The notes under the pieces: generated by a model
What the model was told of the DNA's origin: nothing
What the model saw: the letters and a program-made list of their open reading frames with translations, nothing else
Databases searched by the model: none
Made by a program: the position numbers and the translations under genes
NCBI RefSeq assembly: GCF_021311115.1
Contig: NZ_JAJTNP010000005.1
Span: forward strand, 124,001-188,000
Length of the DNA stretch: 64,000 nucleotides
Direction: 5' to 3'
DNA from: Chryseobacterium gwangjuense
Lineage (GTDB): Bacteria; Bacteroidota; Bacteroidia; Flavobacteriales; Weeksellaceae
Shown here: piece after piece, positions 27,292-36,416 of the stretch
How positions within the stretch are numbered: position 1 is the stretch's first letter
How the letters are laid out: every line of letters begins with the position of its first letter

Positions 27292-28605
27292 ATGAGTACG
27301 ACAACACAATACGTTCCTTATAAAGTAAAGGATATTTCCCTGGCAGAATGGGGAAGAAAAGAAATTACCCTTGCAGAAGCTGAAATGCCTGGTTTGATGG
27401 CTATTCGTGAAGAATACGGACCGTCTCAACCTCTAAAAGGTGCTAGAATTGCAGGATGTCTTCACATGACAATCCAAACTGCAGTTTTAATTGAAACTTT
27501 GGTTGCTCTTGGAGCTGAAGTTACTTGGTCTTCTTGTAATATCTTCTCTACTCAGGATCACGCTGCTGCTGCTATTGCTGCTGCAGGAATTCCTGTTTAT
27601 GCATGGAAAGGTCTTAATGAAGAAGAATTCGACTGGTGTATTGAACAGACTTTATTCTTTGGTGAAGACAGAAAACCATTGAATATGATCTTGGATGACG
27701 GTGGAGATTTAACAAACATGGTTTTTGATAAATACCCTGAATTCACAAAAGATATCAAAGGACTTTCTGAAGAAACTACAACTGGAGTTCACAGATTGTA
27801 CGAAAGAATGAAGAACGGAACTTTGGTAATGCCTGCAATCAACGTAAACGATTCAGTAACTAAATCTAAATTCGACAACAAATACGGATGTAAAGAATCT
27901 GCAGTAGATGCTGTAAGAAGAGCTACAGACGTAATGTTGGCTGGAAAAAGAGTGGTAGTTTGCGGATACGGAGACGTAGGTAAAGGTACTGCTGCTTCTT
28001 TCAGAGGAGCGGGTTCTATCGTTACAGTAACTGAAATTGATCCAATCTGTGCTTTACAGGCTGCAATGGACGGTTATGAAGTAAAAAAATTAGATACTGT
28101 AGTGGATAACGCAGATATCATCATTACTACAACTGGTAACTTTAACATCGTAAGAGGAGAGCATTTCCTTAAAATGAAAGATAAAGCTATCGTTTGTAAC
28201 ATCGGTCACTTCGATAACGAAATCGATATGGCTTGGCTAAACCAAAACTATGGTGCTACAAAATCTGAAGTTAAACCTCAGGTAGACATCTATACGATCG
28301 AAGGTAAAGAAGTAATCATTCTTGCTGAAGGTAGATTGGTAAACTTAGGATGTGCTACAGGTCACCCATCTTTCGTAATGTCAAACTCTTTCTCTAACCA
28401 GACTTTGGCCCAAATCGAACTTTGGAACAACTCTGCAGCTTACGGAAACGAAGTGTATATGTTACCAAAACATTTGGATGAAAAAGTAGCTGCTCTTCAC
28501 CTTAAGAAATTAAGCGTAGAATTGGAAACTCTTTCTCCTGAACAAGCTGAATATATCGGTGTAGATGTGAAAGGACCATTCAAACCTGAATATTACAGAT
28601 ACTAG
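27292..28605 (+). CDS. ahcY: adenosylhomocysteinase (SAH hydrolase)
   Basis: Cytoplasmic NAD-dependent enzyme splitting S-adenosylhomocysteine into adenosine and homocysteine, relieving product inhibition of methyltransferases. Start at ATG 27292 (437 residues) because the TTG further up lies inside the promoter box. Hallmarks: [34 protein letters not shown], the NAD-binding GYGDVGKG at 225-232, TATG-type [10 protein letters not shown], and the C-terminal [14 protein letters not shown]...[12 protein letters not shown]-like end with the C-terminal Lys-Tyr region that closes over NAD. Codons are more regular than in neighbours, fitting a highly expressed gene. Confidence 0.97.
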   Translation: MSTTTQYVPYKVKDISLAEWGRKEITLAEAEMPGLMAIREEYGPSQPLKGARIAGCLHMTIQTAVLIETLVALGAEVTWSSCNIFSTQDHAAAAIAAAGIPVYAWKGLNEEEFDWCIEQTLFFGEDRKPLNMILDDGGDLTNMVFDKYPEFTKDIKGLSEETTTGVHRLYERMKNGTLVMPAINVNDSVTKSKFDNKYGCKESAVDAVRRATDVMLAGKRVVVCGYGDVGKGTAASFRGAGSIVTVTEIDPICALQAAMDGYEVKKLDTVVDNADIIITTTGNFNIVRGEHFLKMKDKAIVCNIGHFDNEIDMAWLNQNYGATKSEVKPQVDIYTIEGKEVIILAEGRLVNLGCATGHPSFVMSNSFSNQTLAQIELWNNSAAYGNEVYMLPKHLDEKVAALHLKKLSVELETLSPEQAEYIGVDVKGPFKPEYYRY

Positions 28606-28627
28606 TATTTTTTAATATTATTATAAT

Positions 28628-28664
28628 AAAAAAGCTCTTCAATTTTTTGAAGGGCTTTTTTAAT
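28628..28664 (+). terminator. terminator after ahcY
   Basis: AAAAAAGCTCTTCAA pairs with TTGAAGGGCTTTTTT (one mismatch) and is followed by a T-run. Confidence 0.8.
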
Positions 28665-28705
28665 TTTTCCAAGGATTTAAATATGAAATATTTATTAAAA
28701 AATAA

Positions 28706-28713
28706 TATATTTG
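28706..28713 (+). promoter_or_regulatory. -7 box TATATTTG for the YiaA-like gene
   Basis: Exact TAnnTTTG, 29 bp before the ATG at 28743. Confidence 0.55.
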
Positions 28714-28742
28714 GTTCCACTAAAAAGAAAACATAAAATTTA

Positions 28743-29135
28743 ATGAAAAAACAAGGAGTATCGAATGCATTTGTTGCCGCATCGTGGATTGCTTTAGGAG
28801 CAGGAATGATTGGCTTTATCGTAGGCTTAGCTAGAGCAGAAATGCAACTTAATGAAAAAGGGTATTATTTTACCATCTTATTATACGGTTTATTTGCCGT
28901 AGTTTCTCTCCAGAAAGCTGTTCGTGACAGATTAGAAAACATTAAAGTAACCGATATTTACTACGGTATCTGCTGGTTTGCCACTTTATCATCAATTGTT
29001 TTGCTGGCCATCGGATTATGGAATGCCACCATCTTACCAAGTGAAAAAGGATTCTATGGATTCGCTTTTTTATTGGCTCTTTTTGGAGCAATTGCCGTCC
29101 AGAAAAATACAAGAGATAATATGGCTCAGGAATAA
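28743..29135 (+). CDS. YiaA/YiaB-family inner-membrane protein
   Basis: A 130-residue protein with two copies of the YiaAB two-helix unit: AFVAASWIALGAGMIGFIVGLARAEMQLNEKGYYFTILLYGLF and a parallel GICWFATLSSIVLLAIGLWNATILPSEKGFYGFAFLLALFGAIAVQKNTRDN. The paired LxxxxWNA/LNEKGYY...KGFYGFA and Q-K-x-x-R-D motifs repeat in both halves. Biochemical role is unknown for the family. Stand-alone gene with its own promoter and terminator. Confidence 0.9.
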   Translation: MKKQGVSNAFVAASWIALGAGMIGFIVGLARAEMQLNEKGYYFTILLYGLFAVVSLQKAVRDRLENIKVTDIYYGICWFATLSSIVLLAIGLWNATILPSEKGFYGFAFLLALFGAIAVQKNTRDNMAQE

Positions 29136-29146
29136 AATAAAACAAG

Positions 29147-29174
29147 ACTCTCCAAGATTTGGAGAGTTTTTTAT
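29147..29174 (+). terminator. terminator after the YiaA-like gene
   Basis: ACTCTCCAA (147-155) and TTGGAGAGT (159-167) with a 3-nt loop and a run of Ts. Confidence 0.8.
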
Positions 29175-29287
29175 TTTAATGACCTTAAATTATCAATTCA
29201 AAAAGACAAAATTCATTTTTACAGCAAAATAATTAAAAACTTGTCAATTTTATTATTTTGAGTATCTTTATTTCACAAAATATTGAT

Positions 29288-30850
29288 ATGTTTAAAAAAC
29301 TTCTACCTTTTTATCTTTTCATCTTTTTATTTCAATTAAGTAAAGCTCAAAATGAGTTTATCACGATCTGGAAACCTAATATGAGCTCAGTTCCGGTTGT
29401 TAACCCCCTTCTTCCGCTTGCAGGTCAGAACCAAATATGGTTTCCCGGAATTGGAGATAATTATACCATCAGCTGGGAAGAGGTCGGTTATCCCCAACAT
29501 ACGGGAGTCCTTACCAATGTCACCTCTACCGACCGTGTTCTCATCGATTTTGGAACACCACTAAATCCTTCTCTCCCCAATGCAACATTCAAGGTAAAAG
29601 CTTCTAATGGGAATGGAATTTTCAAACAGATAAAATTCGCGAATACTACTGTAACTTCATCAGTAATTATAGATTATATAGGTATACAAACTTTAGGAAG
29701 TGCAGACAAAATTGTAGAAATTGCACAATGGGGAAACATCCATTGGCAGTCTATGAACAGTGCTTTTGCCCAATGTATGTATTTACAGCTTACCGCCACC
29801 GATACTCCCGATCTTTCCGGAGTTCAGGATGCTTCTATCATGTTTCATAATGCCTATAATTTTGCAGGAAATCCAAGCATGGCAACCTGGAATACTTCAA
29901 ATATTCAAAATTTTAAATATATGTTCGGATATCTTAGTTCACCTCTGGGATATACATTGAATGATACCTTTAACCCTCCCATCGGTAATTGGAATATGTC
30001 TTCTGCACAGGATATCAGCTATATGTTTATGAGAAGAAAAATGTTTAATCAAAATGTAAACAGCTGGAATACTTCCAACGTCACCAATATGTCCTATACA
30101 TTTGCAGAATGTATGGCATTCAACCAGCCTCTCAACAATTGGAATACATCCAGTGTAACCAATATGACTTTCATGCTTCATTATCTTCCTAATTTTAATC
30201 AGCCTCTCGATCAATGGGACACTTCCAATGTGACCAACATGAGCCATCTATTTCATGGATGTGCAGCATTTAACCAACCTATTAATAGCTGGGATACGAG
30301 TAAAGTAACGGATACTAATACGATGTTCTCAAGCGCAGCCAGTTTTGACCAAACCTTACAAGATTGGGATTTAAATGCTCTTATTTCTGCAAACAATATG
30401 TTTTTAAATTCGGGACTCAAATGTGCCAACTACAGTTACACTCTTGCAGGATGGGCAGATAATCCGGTTACCGCTAACAATATTGATTTGGGATATTTGG
30501 TACCCTTAAAATATTCAACCGGAGTTACCTCTAAAAGAAATATTTTGCTCGGAAAAGGATGGACTATCGCTGGAGATTTAGCAGTAGAATGCGAAATACT
30601 TGGTCTTCACGATACCCATTTAGCAAACAATAACGCTGAGATCTATCCAAACCCCGCAGAAAATATTATTCATCTGAAAAATATTTTTAATGCAAAGAAT
30701 TATGTTATCTCAGATGCGAGCGGAAGAATCATTGTGAAAGATGTTCTATCAAGTGACTTTATCAGTGTTCAGAATCTTACACCTGGAAATTATATTTTAA
30801 GTATCACAACCCGCGACAAAATACATACTTTTAAGTTTATCAAAAAGTAA
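29288..30850 (+). CDS. BspA-type leucine-rich-repeat surface protein with T9SS sorting domain
   Basis: A 520-residue secreted protein. The ATG at 29288 begins a clean signal peptide (MFKKLLPFYLFIFLFQLSKAQ). The middle carries DUF285/BspA repeats of about 25 residues (N-W-N-T-S-x-V-T-N-M-x-x-x-F, A/M-F-N-Q-x-L/I-x-x-W), at least five clear copies between about residues 215 and 350. These repeats are common in adhesins of bacteria and protists. The C-terminus (about 450-520, NNNAEIYPNPAENIIHLKN...FKFIKK) is a type A T9SS domain, so it is exported by PorV/PorU-type machinery. Binding partner unknown. Confidence 0.92.
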   Translation: MFKKLLPFYLFIFLFQLSKAQNEFITIWKPNMSSVPVVNPLLPLAGQNQIWFPGIGDNYTISWEEVGYPQHTGVLTNVTSTDRVLIDFGTPLNPSLPNATFKVKASNGNGIFKQIKFANTTVTSSVIIDYIGIQTLGSADKIVEIAQWGNIHWQSMNSAFAQCMYLQLTATDTPDLSGVQDASIMFHNAYNFAGNPSMATWNTSNIQNFKYMFGYLSSPLGYTLNDTFNPPIGNWNMSSAQDISYMFMRRKMFNQNVNSWNTSNVTNMSYTFAECMAFNQPLNNWNTSSVTNMTFMLHYLPNFNQPLDQWDTSNVTNMSHLFHGCAAFNQPINSWDTSKVTDTNTMFSSAASFDQTLQDWDLNALISANNMFLNSGLKCANYSYTLAGWADNPVTANNIDLGYLVPLKYSTGVTSKRNILLGKGWTIAGDLAVECEILGLHDTHLANNNAEIYPNPAENIIHLKNIFNAKNYVISDASGRIIVKDVLSSDFISVQNLTPGNYILSITTRDKIHTFKFIKK

Positions 30851-30853
30851 TAA

Positions 30854-30886
30854 AAAAGCCTCATCTTTCGATGAGGCTTTTATTTA
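30854..30886. terminator. terminator between the BspA-type gene and purE
   Basis: AAAAGCCTCATC (854-865) and GATGAGGCTTTT (870-881) with a TTTC loop, between convergent genes; A/T runs on both sides allow use in both directions. Confidence 0.85.
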
Positions 30887-30902
30887 TTATATACATTAAT
30901 GA

Positions 30903-31406
30903 TTACAAATCGTAGTGATTAGGATGCATCGCTTTAATATCATCCACAGTTCCCAATACTTTATCTTTTAAAGAATCCTGATATTTCTGAAGATTTTTCG
31001 CAACATTTTCATCAGAAGTTCCCAAAATTTTCACTGCTAAAATTCCCGCATTCAAAGCCCCGTTCAAAGCAACAGTAGCTACCGGAATTCCACCCGGCAT
31101 TTGAAGAATCGACAAAACAGAATCCCATCCGTCAATAGAATTGCTCGACAAAATAGGGACACCAATTACAGGTAATGTTGTACAGCTTGCTACCATTCCC
31201 GGCAAATGTGCTGCTCCTCCTGCTCCTGCAATAATCACTTTCAGTCCTCTTTCTTTTGCTGTTTTTGCATATTCAAACATTCTTTCCGGAGTTCTGTGAG
31301 CCGAAACTACCGTTAATTCATACGGAATATCTAAACTTTTTAAGAAATTTGCAGCTTGTTCCATAATTGGTAAGTCGCTTTGACTCCCCATAATAATTCC
31401 TACCAT
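30903..31406 (-). CDS. purE: N5-carboxyaminoimidazole ribonucleotide mutase
   Basis: Class I PurE of purine synthesis, converting N5-CAIR (made by PurK) to CAIR. The start is the ATG at 31404-31406 (167 residues), since the frame's earlier start is a TTG two codons up. Motifs: [45 protein letters not shown] and [36 protein letters not shown], all near-identical to the family. purK is in the same window at 33802 but not adjacent, so the two are not in one operon here. Confidence 0.96.
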   Translation of the reverse strand: MVGIIMGSQSDLPIMEQAANFLKSLDIPYELTVVSAHRTPERMFEYAKTAKERGLKVIIAGAGGAAHLPGMVASCTTLPVIGVPILSSNSIDGWDSVLSILQMPGGIPVATVALNGALNAGILAVKILGTSDENVAKNLQKYQDSLKDKVLGTVDDIKAMHPNHYDL

Positions 31407-31426
31407 CTTCAATTTTATTAGATGTT

Positions 31427-31459
31427 CAAAGATAAAGAATTAATGACTTTAAATGCAAA
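31427..31459 (-). promoter_or_regulatory. purE promoter (TTTG-N21-TATCTTTG)
   Basis: On the minus strand TTTG (31459-31456) is followed after 21 bp by TATCTTTG (31434-31427), 20 bp before the ATG at 31406. Confidence 0.65.
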
Positions 31460-31530
31460 AAAGCAAAATCCAAATTCTGTTCCCTAAAAAACAATACCAA
31501 CTGTACCCATCCTATTGGCTCCAAAATAAA

Positions 31531-31538
31531 TATATTTG
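31531..31538 (+). promoter_or_regulatory. -7 box TATATTTG for the EamA gene
   Basis: Exact TAnnTTTG, 19 bp before the TTG start at 31558. Confidence 0.55.
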
Positions 31539-31557
31539 TTAGTTACATTTATTCATA

Positions 31558-32463
31558 TTGAAAGATTATAAACTCCTTTTTGCCATTTTTACTGTTGCCA
31601 TCGTTTGGGGAACAACGTTTTTAGCCATTCGTGTTGCTGTAGAAACCATCCCGGCTTGGTTTGTAGCTGGAATCCGTCAGTTTTTGGCTGCAGTGATCAT
31701 GTTTCTGATATTGCTTTATAGAAAACAATTCAAATGGATCGGCTGGAAAAGTTTAAAACTCCAGATTATTTTCTCAATCCTGATGTTAGTTATAGCCAAC
31801 GGAATGACCACCGTAGCTGAAGAAACGGTTTCCAGCAGCTTAGCTTCATTAATTAATGCCGCCTCTCCTATTCTGGTGTTTTTAGGAAGTGTAGCCATTG
31901 GTCTTCAAAAATTCAGTTACAGAGCATTAATAGGCGTTTTACTTTGTTTTAGCGGAATCCTTTTTATCTTTTGGGACGGTTTAAAAGATCTTGCAAACCC
32001 TGATTATAAAATGGGGATCATTTTTCTTTTCTGTGCTATTTCAGGATGGGCTTCAGGAACTATTTTCACTAAAAAACTGAATATTCAAACCGGAAATATA
32101 TCTTTAAATTTATTTTATCAGTTCTTATTTGCAGGAATTGTTCAAATTATATTTGCATTGATCTTTTCAGAAAACTATAATTTCGAAAACTGGTCGTTAA
32201 AGAGTATTTTTTCCATGTTTTATCTTGCCGTTTTCGGTTCTGTAGCAGCATTTTTTGCTTTTCATTATGCATTGACAAAAATTTCACCTGTTCAGGTTTC
32301 TATCATGGCTTATATAAACACAATCATTGCCATATTTTTAGGCTGGCTGATTTTAGATGAGAATATTTCTGTTAAATTTATCACGGCTACGGTTTTGATT
32401 ATCTTTGGTGTGTTTATTATTAATTATAAACCCGAGATGTTTAGAAAGCAAAGAATTGAATAA
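31558..32463 (+). CDS. EamA-family transporter with TTG start
   Basis: A 301-residue inner-membrane transporter with about ten hydrophobic segments in two EamA repeats: IVWGTTFLAIRVAVETIPAWFVAGIRQFLAA at the N-terminus and a second repeat ending KISPVQVSIMAYINTIIAIFLGWLILDENISVKFITATVLIIFGVFIIN. Translation appears to begin at a TTG (31558-31560); no ATG or GTG gives the first helix. Substrate unknown. It is a second DMT exporter in this window, unrelated in operon context to the one at 2085. Confidence 0.88.
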   Translation: MKDYKLLFAIFTVAIVWGTTFLAIRVAVETIPAWFVAGIRQFLAAVIMFLILLYRKQFKWIGWKSLKLQIIFSILMLVIANGMTTVAEETVSSSLASLINAASPILVFLGSVAIGLQKFSYRALIGVLLCFSGILFIFWDGLKDLANPDYKMGIIFLFCAISGWASGTIFTKKLNIQTGNISLNLFYQFLFAGIVQIIFALIFSENYNFENWSLKSIFSMFYLAVFGSVAAFFAFHYALTKISPVQVSIMAYINTIIAIFLGWLILDENISVKFITATVLIIFGVFIINYKPEMFRKQRIE

Positions 32464-32525
32464 TAAAAAATCTTTATTCTTTTAAAATATTTTTCATTGA
32501 TTTTAGTTTGGGCATGTAAGTTATT

Positions 32526-32558
32526 TTTGATGAGATTGAATAGAACCCATTATATTTG
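32526..32558 (+). promoter_or_regulatory. promoter TTTG-N21-TATATTTG for the gene pair at 32583
   Basis: TTTG (32526-32529), 21 bp, then TATATTTG (32551-32558). The box overlaps the frame's upstream TTG at 32556, so the ATG at 32583 is the likely start. Confidence 0.65.
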
Positions 32559-32582
32559 TATCCCAAATTAATTATACAAACT

Positions 32583-33398
32583 ATGAAAAAAATTATTTCA
32601 CTATTTCTAATTTTCGGATCATTATTTATTTTCGGACAAGATGTAAAATTCTCAGATGTAGAAATCCAACAAAAACTAGATTCTATAAAGGCAGAGGGAA
32701 ATTTATTATTCTCCCTAGAAAACGCTTCGTGGCATTCTACCGACCTTGCGCAAGAGAATAAAAAAATCAAAGAAAAACTAGGAGGTTATCTTACCTATAA
32801 AACCAATGATACGATTAAAACTGTTTTTCTTAATAAAGATCAAAAATTAATCATTGCAGAATATTCTTTCAAAAATGATTCAAAAAAACCTGTAAAAGAA
32901 AATTTTACGCAAAGAAATCTGAATCCGATAGAAACTTCATTAAACAATGTACGCTCAAAATTAATCTCTCAATTATCAGATCCTAAATATGGAGTGGGTG
33001 TTCCTGAAGGCTTTAATTTAAATATAATTACGATACCTTTTAATGAGAATTTTAAAAACTACATCATTACAGGAGCTTCTCAAAATAATATTATTCCTTT
33101 TGGAAATGATTATCTCTTCATTACTGATAAAGAAGGCAACATCACTTCAAATAAAAAGTTTCATTCAAGATTGATCCCTACAATGACTGTAATGCAAGAA
33201 GGGGGTACTGTAACAGAATCTATTCACAGCCATTTAAAGACAAATCCTTTCATTTCAGCAACAGATATTTGTACTTTTAAACTATATACTTCATTCACAA
33301 AAATGGAAGAATTTTCGGTTTATTCACCAGCTTTAGGTTGCTATATGAAATATAACTATAAAAAGGACACAATAAGTAAATCTAAAGATCTTAAGTGA
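32583..33398 (+). CDS. exported hypothetical protein
   Basis: A 271-residue protein not recognised. The ATG at 32583 opens a signal peptide (MKKIISLFLIFGSLFIFGQ). The mature part has mixed beta/alpha character, with a segment containing H-S-H near residue 218 (TESIHSHLKTNPFISATDICTF). That Cys/His cluster is not a metal site I know. It overlaps the next small gene by one base (TGATG), so the two are translationally coupled and may act together at the envelope. Confidence 0.7.
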   Translation: MKKIISLFLIFGSLFIFGQDVKFSDVEIQQKLDSIKAEGNLLFSLENASWHSTDLAQENKKIKEKLGGYLTYKTNDTIKTVFLNKDQKLIIAEYSFKNDSKKPVKENFTQRNLNPIETSLNNVRSKLISQLSDPKYGVGVPEGFNLNIITIPFNENFKNYIITGASQNNIIPFGNDYLFITDKEGNITSNKKFHSRLIPTMTVMQEGGTVTESIHSHLKTNPFISATDICTFKLYTSFTKMEEFSVYSPALGCYMKYNYKKDTISKSKDLK

Positions 33399-33757
33399 TG
33401 AAAAAAGTATTTATAATTTTCACTTCACTCCTACTTCTCCTCATAATTTCAATTACCATCTACTGGAATTTACCCATTGAAATTACCAGAAAATCTGATA
33501 TTGAAGCCGGAAATAAAATCATTCAAAATATAGAAGCTTATCAAAAGGCAAATGGAAGACTTCCTGAGAGTAACGATTGGGAAACACTAAAAAAACTAGG
33601 TTTTCATTTAGAGGATTCCGTATCTTATCTAAGTTATGCAACAGATCATCAAGGTAATTTTGAACTAGCTTACCTGGAAGGTTTTGATGGTCCTTATTTA
33701 TTATGGAATTCCAAAGAACGGAAATGGACCATTGATCAACTAAAAATTTTAAAATAA
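33398..33757 (+). CDS. small membrane-anchored hypothetical protein
   Basis: A 119-residue protein with one N-terminal transmembrane helix (KVFIIFTSLLLLLIISITIYWNL) and a short soluble domain. The layout, hydrophobic helix then EAGNKIIQNIEAYQKANGRLPES followed by short beta strands with YLSYATDHQGNFELAY, resembles pseudopilin-like or 'type II secretion G-like' small proteins, a weak similarity only. ATG at 33398 overlaps the stop of the upstream gene (TGATG). Terminated by a strong hairpin. Confidence 0.65.
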   Translation: MKKVFIIFTSLLLLLIISITIYWNLPIEITRKSDIEAGNKIIQNIEAYQKANGRLPESNDWETLKKLGFHLEDSVSYLSYATDHQGNFELAYLEGFDGPYLLWNSKERKWTIDQLKILK

Positions 33758-33785
33758 AAAAGACTGCCTCGCAGCAGTCTTTTTC
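33757..33785. terminator. terminator between the hypothetical pair and purK
   Basis: AAAAAGACTGC (757-767) and GCAGTCTTTTT (774-784) with a short loop, between convergent genes. Confidence 0.85.
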
Positions 33786-33801
33786 AGTTTCATAAGTATA
33801 A

Positions 33802-34914
33802 TTATTCAGCAATCACTCTCACCATCGCTTTCACTTGTATCAGTTTCTCCATCAACTCTTCTCTTGAATCTGCCAACACATTGATGTGTCCCATTTTTCT
33901 TCCCGGCTTGGTTTCCGTTTTTCCGTAAAGGTGAATGTAAGTTTCAGGTAGTCTCAATACATCTTCCATTCCTTCATAAATCACTTTTCCTGAAAATCCT
34001 TCTGCACCTACCAAATTCAGCATTCCGCTGTAAATAATTGCATCCGTATCTGCTAAAGGTAGGTTTTTCACCACTCTGTACATCTGTTCAAACTGAGAAT
34101 TGGCATTTCCTTCCTGACTCTGATGCCCTGAATTGTGCAATCTCGGAGCCGTTTCATTGACCCAAACTTTTCCTTCTTTATCTAAGAACAATTCAATAGC
34201 AAAAAGTCCCGGAGAATTGATCGCATTTAAGAATTTGTCTGTAATAGCATTAATCTGCTCCTCAATTTCTTCTGTCAGGAAAACCGGGCAAATATTAAAG
34301 TCCAATAAATTCAGTTTCGGATCGGCAACCATCTCCGTTACAGGAAATGTTTTTGTTTCTCCGTTTTCGTTTCTTGCAACAATTACAGAAAGTTCTTTGT
34401 CAATATCCACCAATTTTTCAATAACAGAATCCTGAACCCAAAGATTTTTCATGTCTTCAGCATTGCGGATCACCTGTACTCCCTTTCCATCATACCCACC
34501 TGTATTCATTTTCTGTACAAACGGTAGCTGCATTTTAATTTCATCAGAGCTTCCGTCCATCACCTCAAATTCCGGACTTGGAATATCGTGAGCCTTATAA
34601 AATTCCTTTTGAAGAATTTTTTGCTGAATCGTTTTAATAATTTTAGAATTCGGAACCACTTTTATTCCCTTATTTTCCAATTCAGCTAAGGCATCCGCAT
34701 TCACATGCTCGATCTCAATCGTTACCACGTCTTTATCTTTACCAAAATTCAAAACGGTTTCATAGTCGTTGAAACTTCCTTGCGTAAAGTAAGAAATATT
34801 GTGACAAGGTGCATCTGAAGCCGGATCCAATGTATAAAATTCATCATCATATTTTAATGCTTCCTGAATTAACATTCGACCTAGCTGTCCTCCTCCTAAA
34901 ATTCCTATTTTCAT
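33802..34914 (-). CDS. purK: N5-carboxyaminoimidazole ribonucleotide synthase
   Basis: ATP-grasp enzyme that carboxylates AIR with bicarbonate to give N5-CAIR for PurE. 370 residues, normal length. Motifs: GILGGGQLGRMLIQEA at the N-terminus, the pre-ATP-grasp helix, VQKMNTGGYDGKGVQVI and VEKLVDIDKELSVIVARN of the ATP-grasp core, NETAPRLHNSGHQSQEG near the active site, and LYGKTETKPGRKMGHINVLAD at the end. It is followed (upstream side) by a DUF1543 gene 35 bp away, probably transcribed before it. Confidence 0.97.
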   Translation of the reverse strand: MKIGILGGGQLGRMLIQEALKYDDEFYTLDPASDAPCHNISYFTQGSFNDYETVLNFGKDKDVVTIEIEHVNADALAELENKGIKVVPNSKIIKTIQQKILQKEFYKAHDIPSPEFEVMDGSSDEIKMQLPFVQKMNTGGYDGKGVQVIRNAEDMKNLWVQDSVIEKLVDIDKELSVIVARNENGETKTFPVTEMVADPKLNLLDFNICPVFLTEEIEEQINAITDKFLNAINSPGLFAIELFLDKEGKVWVNETAPRLHNSGHQSQEGNANSQFEQMYRVVKNLPLADTDAIIYSGMLNLVGAEGFSGKVIYEGMEDVLRLPETYIHLYGKTETKPGRKMGHINVLADSREELMEKLIQVKAMVRVIAE

Positions 34915-34949
34915 TTTTTTACTTTTATTTTTTTCTATTAGATTTAATT

Positions 34950-35513
34950 TTATTGAATCTTGTCGATTTTCAAATATCCTAACCCCATCGGATTTTCCTG
35001 ATTTTCCACATCAGATTTGTGCAAAACAATAGAATATTTCTCTTTCATCTTCTCAGGAAGAATATCTGTCACATTAAAAATATCATCAATATCAACTCCA
35101 TGTTTATCATCAATGTGACTTGCCGCTCCTTCAAAGCCCATGGTTTCATAAAATTCGGTAGCTTTTGCTTTTTTCACAATATCTCCCATGGAAGTTCCTA
35201 CCACCAGATGCTGCTCATGAAATTCTTCAAAAAATCCTTTTTTATAGCCTCCAAGATTGATAAAATATAACTGCTCTTCAGATATTTTTTCACTTTTCTC
35301 AACGATCTTCACTTCATATCCGTCAGCAAATTTTACTTCCTGATAACAATCTAAGTGAATTTTTCCTTCCGCTTCTTTCCAAAATTCTTTCATATCCGGA
35401 ACCAGTTCTTTTAAACTTTCTGCGATTCCAAAAAACACATCATGCTGTTCGATATTCCTTCCTTTAGGAGTGGCACCGAGAATAATATAGAATAATTTCA
35501 GCTCATTTTCCAT
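34950..35513 (-). CDS. DUF1543 domain protein
   Basis: A 187-residue cytoplasmic protein that matches what I recall of DUF1543: MENELKLFYIILGATPKGRNIEQHDVFFGIAESLKELVPDMKEFW at the N-terminus, then YFINLGGYKKGFFEEFHEQHLVVGTSMGDIVKKAK. No catalytic residues are known. It directly precedes purK on the same strand (35 bp), so they likely share a transcript; whether that reflects a purine link is unknown. A -7 box 4 nt before the ATG predicts a leaderless mRNA. Confidence 0.8.
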   Translation of the reverse strand: MENELKLFYIILGATPKGRNIEQHDVFFGIAESLKELVPDMKEFWKEAEGKIHLDCYQEVKFADGYEVKIVEKSEKISEEQLYFINLGGYKKGFFEEFHEQHLVVGTSMGDIVKKAKATEFYETMGFEGAASHIDDKHGVDIDDIFNVTDILPEKMKEKYSIVLHKSDVENQENPMGLGYLKIDKIQ

Positions 35514-35517
35514 ACTG

Positions 35518-35525
35518 CAAAAATA
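35518..35525 (-). promoter_or_regulatory. -7 box TATTTTTG, 4 nt before the DUF1543 ATG
   Basis: Exact TAnnTTTG on the minus strand; CAGT separates it from the start codon. Confidence 0.6.
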
Positions 35526-35549
35526 CGTTAAATTTATCTTTTTTAAACG

Positions 35550-35581
35550 TTTGGCAGACTAGCACAATAGTTTTATATTTG
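35550..35581 (+). promoter_or_regulatory. promoter TTTG-N20-TATATTTG, 4 nt before the TauE ATG
   Basis: TTTG (35550-35553), 20 bp, TATATTTG (35574-35581), then TAGC and ATG at 35586. Full consensus with spacing that predicts initiation at the start codon. Confidence 0.8.
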
Positions 35582-35585
35582 TAGC

Positions 35586-36416
35586 ATGTCAGAAATCATC
35601 ATTCTCTTCCTCGGAGCAATTTCGGCTGGGCTTTTAGGTTCACTGACCGGTTTAGGAGGAGGGGTTATCATTATTCCTTTATTAACGCTGGGTTTCGGCG
35701 TTCCTATGCATTATGCAATCGGTGCTTCTTTAATCTCTGTAATCGGAACTTCTTCAGGAGCGGCAGTTGCATTCGTAAAAGAAGGTTTTACCAATATGAG
35801 AATCGGAATGTTTTTAGAAATTGCTACGACAGCCGGAGCAATTATAGGAGCTTTGGTTTCCGGAATGCTTAATCCGAATACCATCGGAATTATTTTTGCC
35901 AGCATTCTTCTTCTGACTGTTATTTTAAATTTAAAAGGTAAACCTGATCATCAGGAACCTGTAATAAAAGGAAGTTTGGAAGACAAATTAAAATTATTTG
36001 GAACTTTCCCTGATAAAGGTGTTATAAAAAGTTATTCTGCAAGAAATACAGTACCCGGATTTTTGATGATGATGTTTGCAGGTGCCATGTCAGGTCTTCT
36101 AGGAATTGGTTCTGGAGCATTGAAGGTTTTAGCGATGGATAATATGATGAAATTACCCTTTAAGGTTTCTACAACAACAAGTAACTTTATGATCGGTGTA
36201 ACTGCAGTTGCCAGTGCTCTGATCTATTTCCAAAGAGGAGAAATCATTCCGGCCATTGTAGCTCCTGTATTAATTGGGGTTGTTGTAGGAAGTGTCATCG
36301 GATCAAAAACATTGATGGTATCTAAGACAAAAAAACTGAAAACGTTTTTTGCAATTGTTATCACAATTTTGTCGGTGTATATGATGTATAAAGGGATCAC
36401 TAAAAGCTTCAGTTAA
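35586..36416 (+). CDS. TauE/SafE-family sulfite/organosulfonate-type exporter
   Basis: A 276-residue inner-membrane protein with about eight hydrophobic segments and the family's duplicated motif: LLGSLTGLGGGVIIIPLLTLGFGVPMHYAIGASLISVIGTSSGA in the first half and MSGLLGIGSGALKVLAMDNMMKLPFKVSTTTSNFMIGVTA in the second. Members export sulfite, taurine-derived or related anions; the substrate is not assignable. The stop codon overlaps the ATG of the DUF1634 gene (TAATG), and this pairing is common, so the two proteins probably form one complex. Transcript predicted leaderless. Confidence 0.93.
   Translation: MSEIIILFLGAISAGLLGSLTGLGGGVIIIPLLTLGFGVPMHYAIGASLISVIGTSSGAAVAFVKEGFTNMRIGMFLEIATTAGAIIGALVSGMLNPNTIGIIFASILLLTVILNLKGKPDHQEPVIKGSLEDKLKLFGTFPDKGVIKSYSARNTVPGFLMMMFAGAMSGLLGIGSGALKVLAMDNMMKLPFKVSTTTSNFMIGVTAVASALIYFQRGEIIPAIVAPVLIGVVVGSVIGSKTLMVSKTKKLKTFFAIVITILSVYMMYKGITKSFS

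Noticed and set aside
29288-30850. Internalin-like virulence factor
   Set aside because: The repeats are DUF285/BspA type, which occur widely in non-pathogens; no further evidence for virulence.
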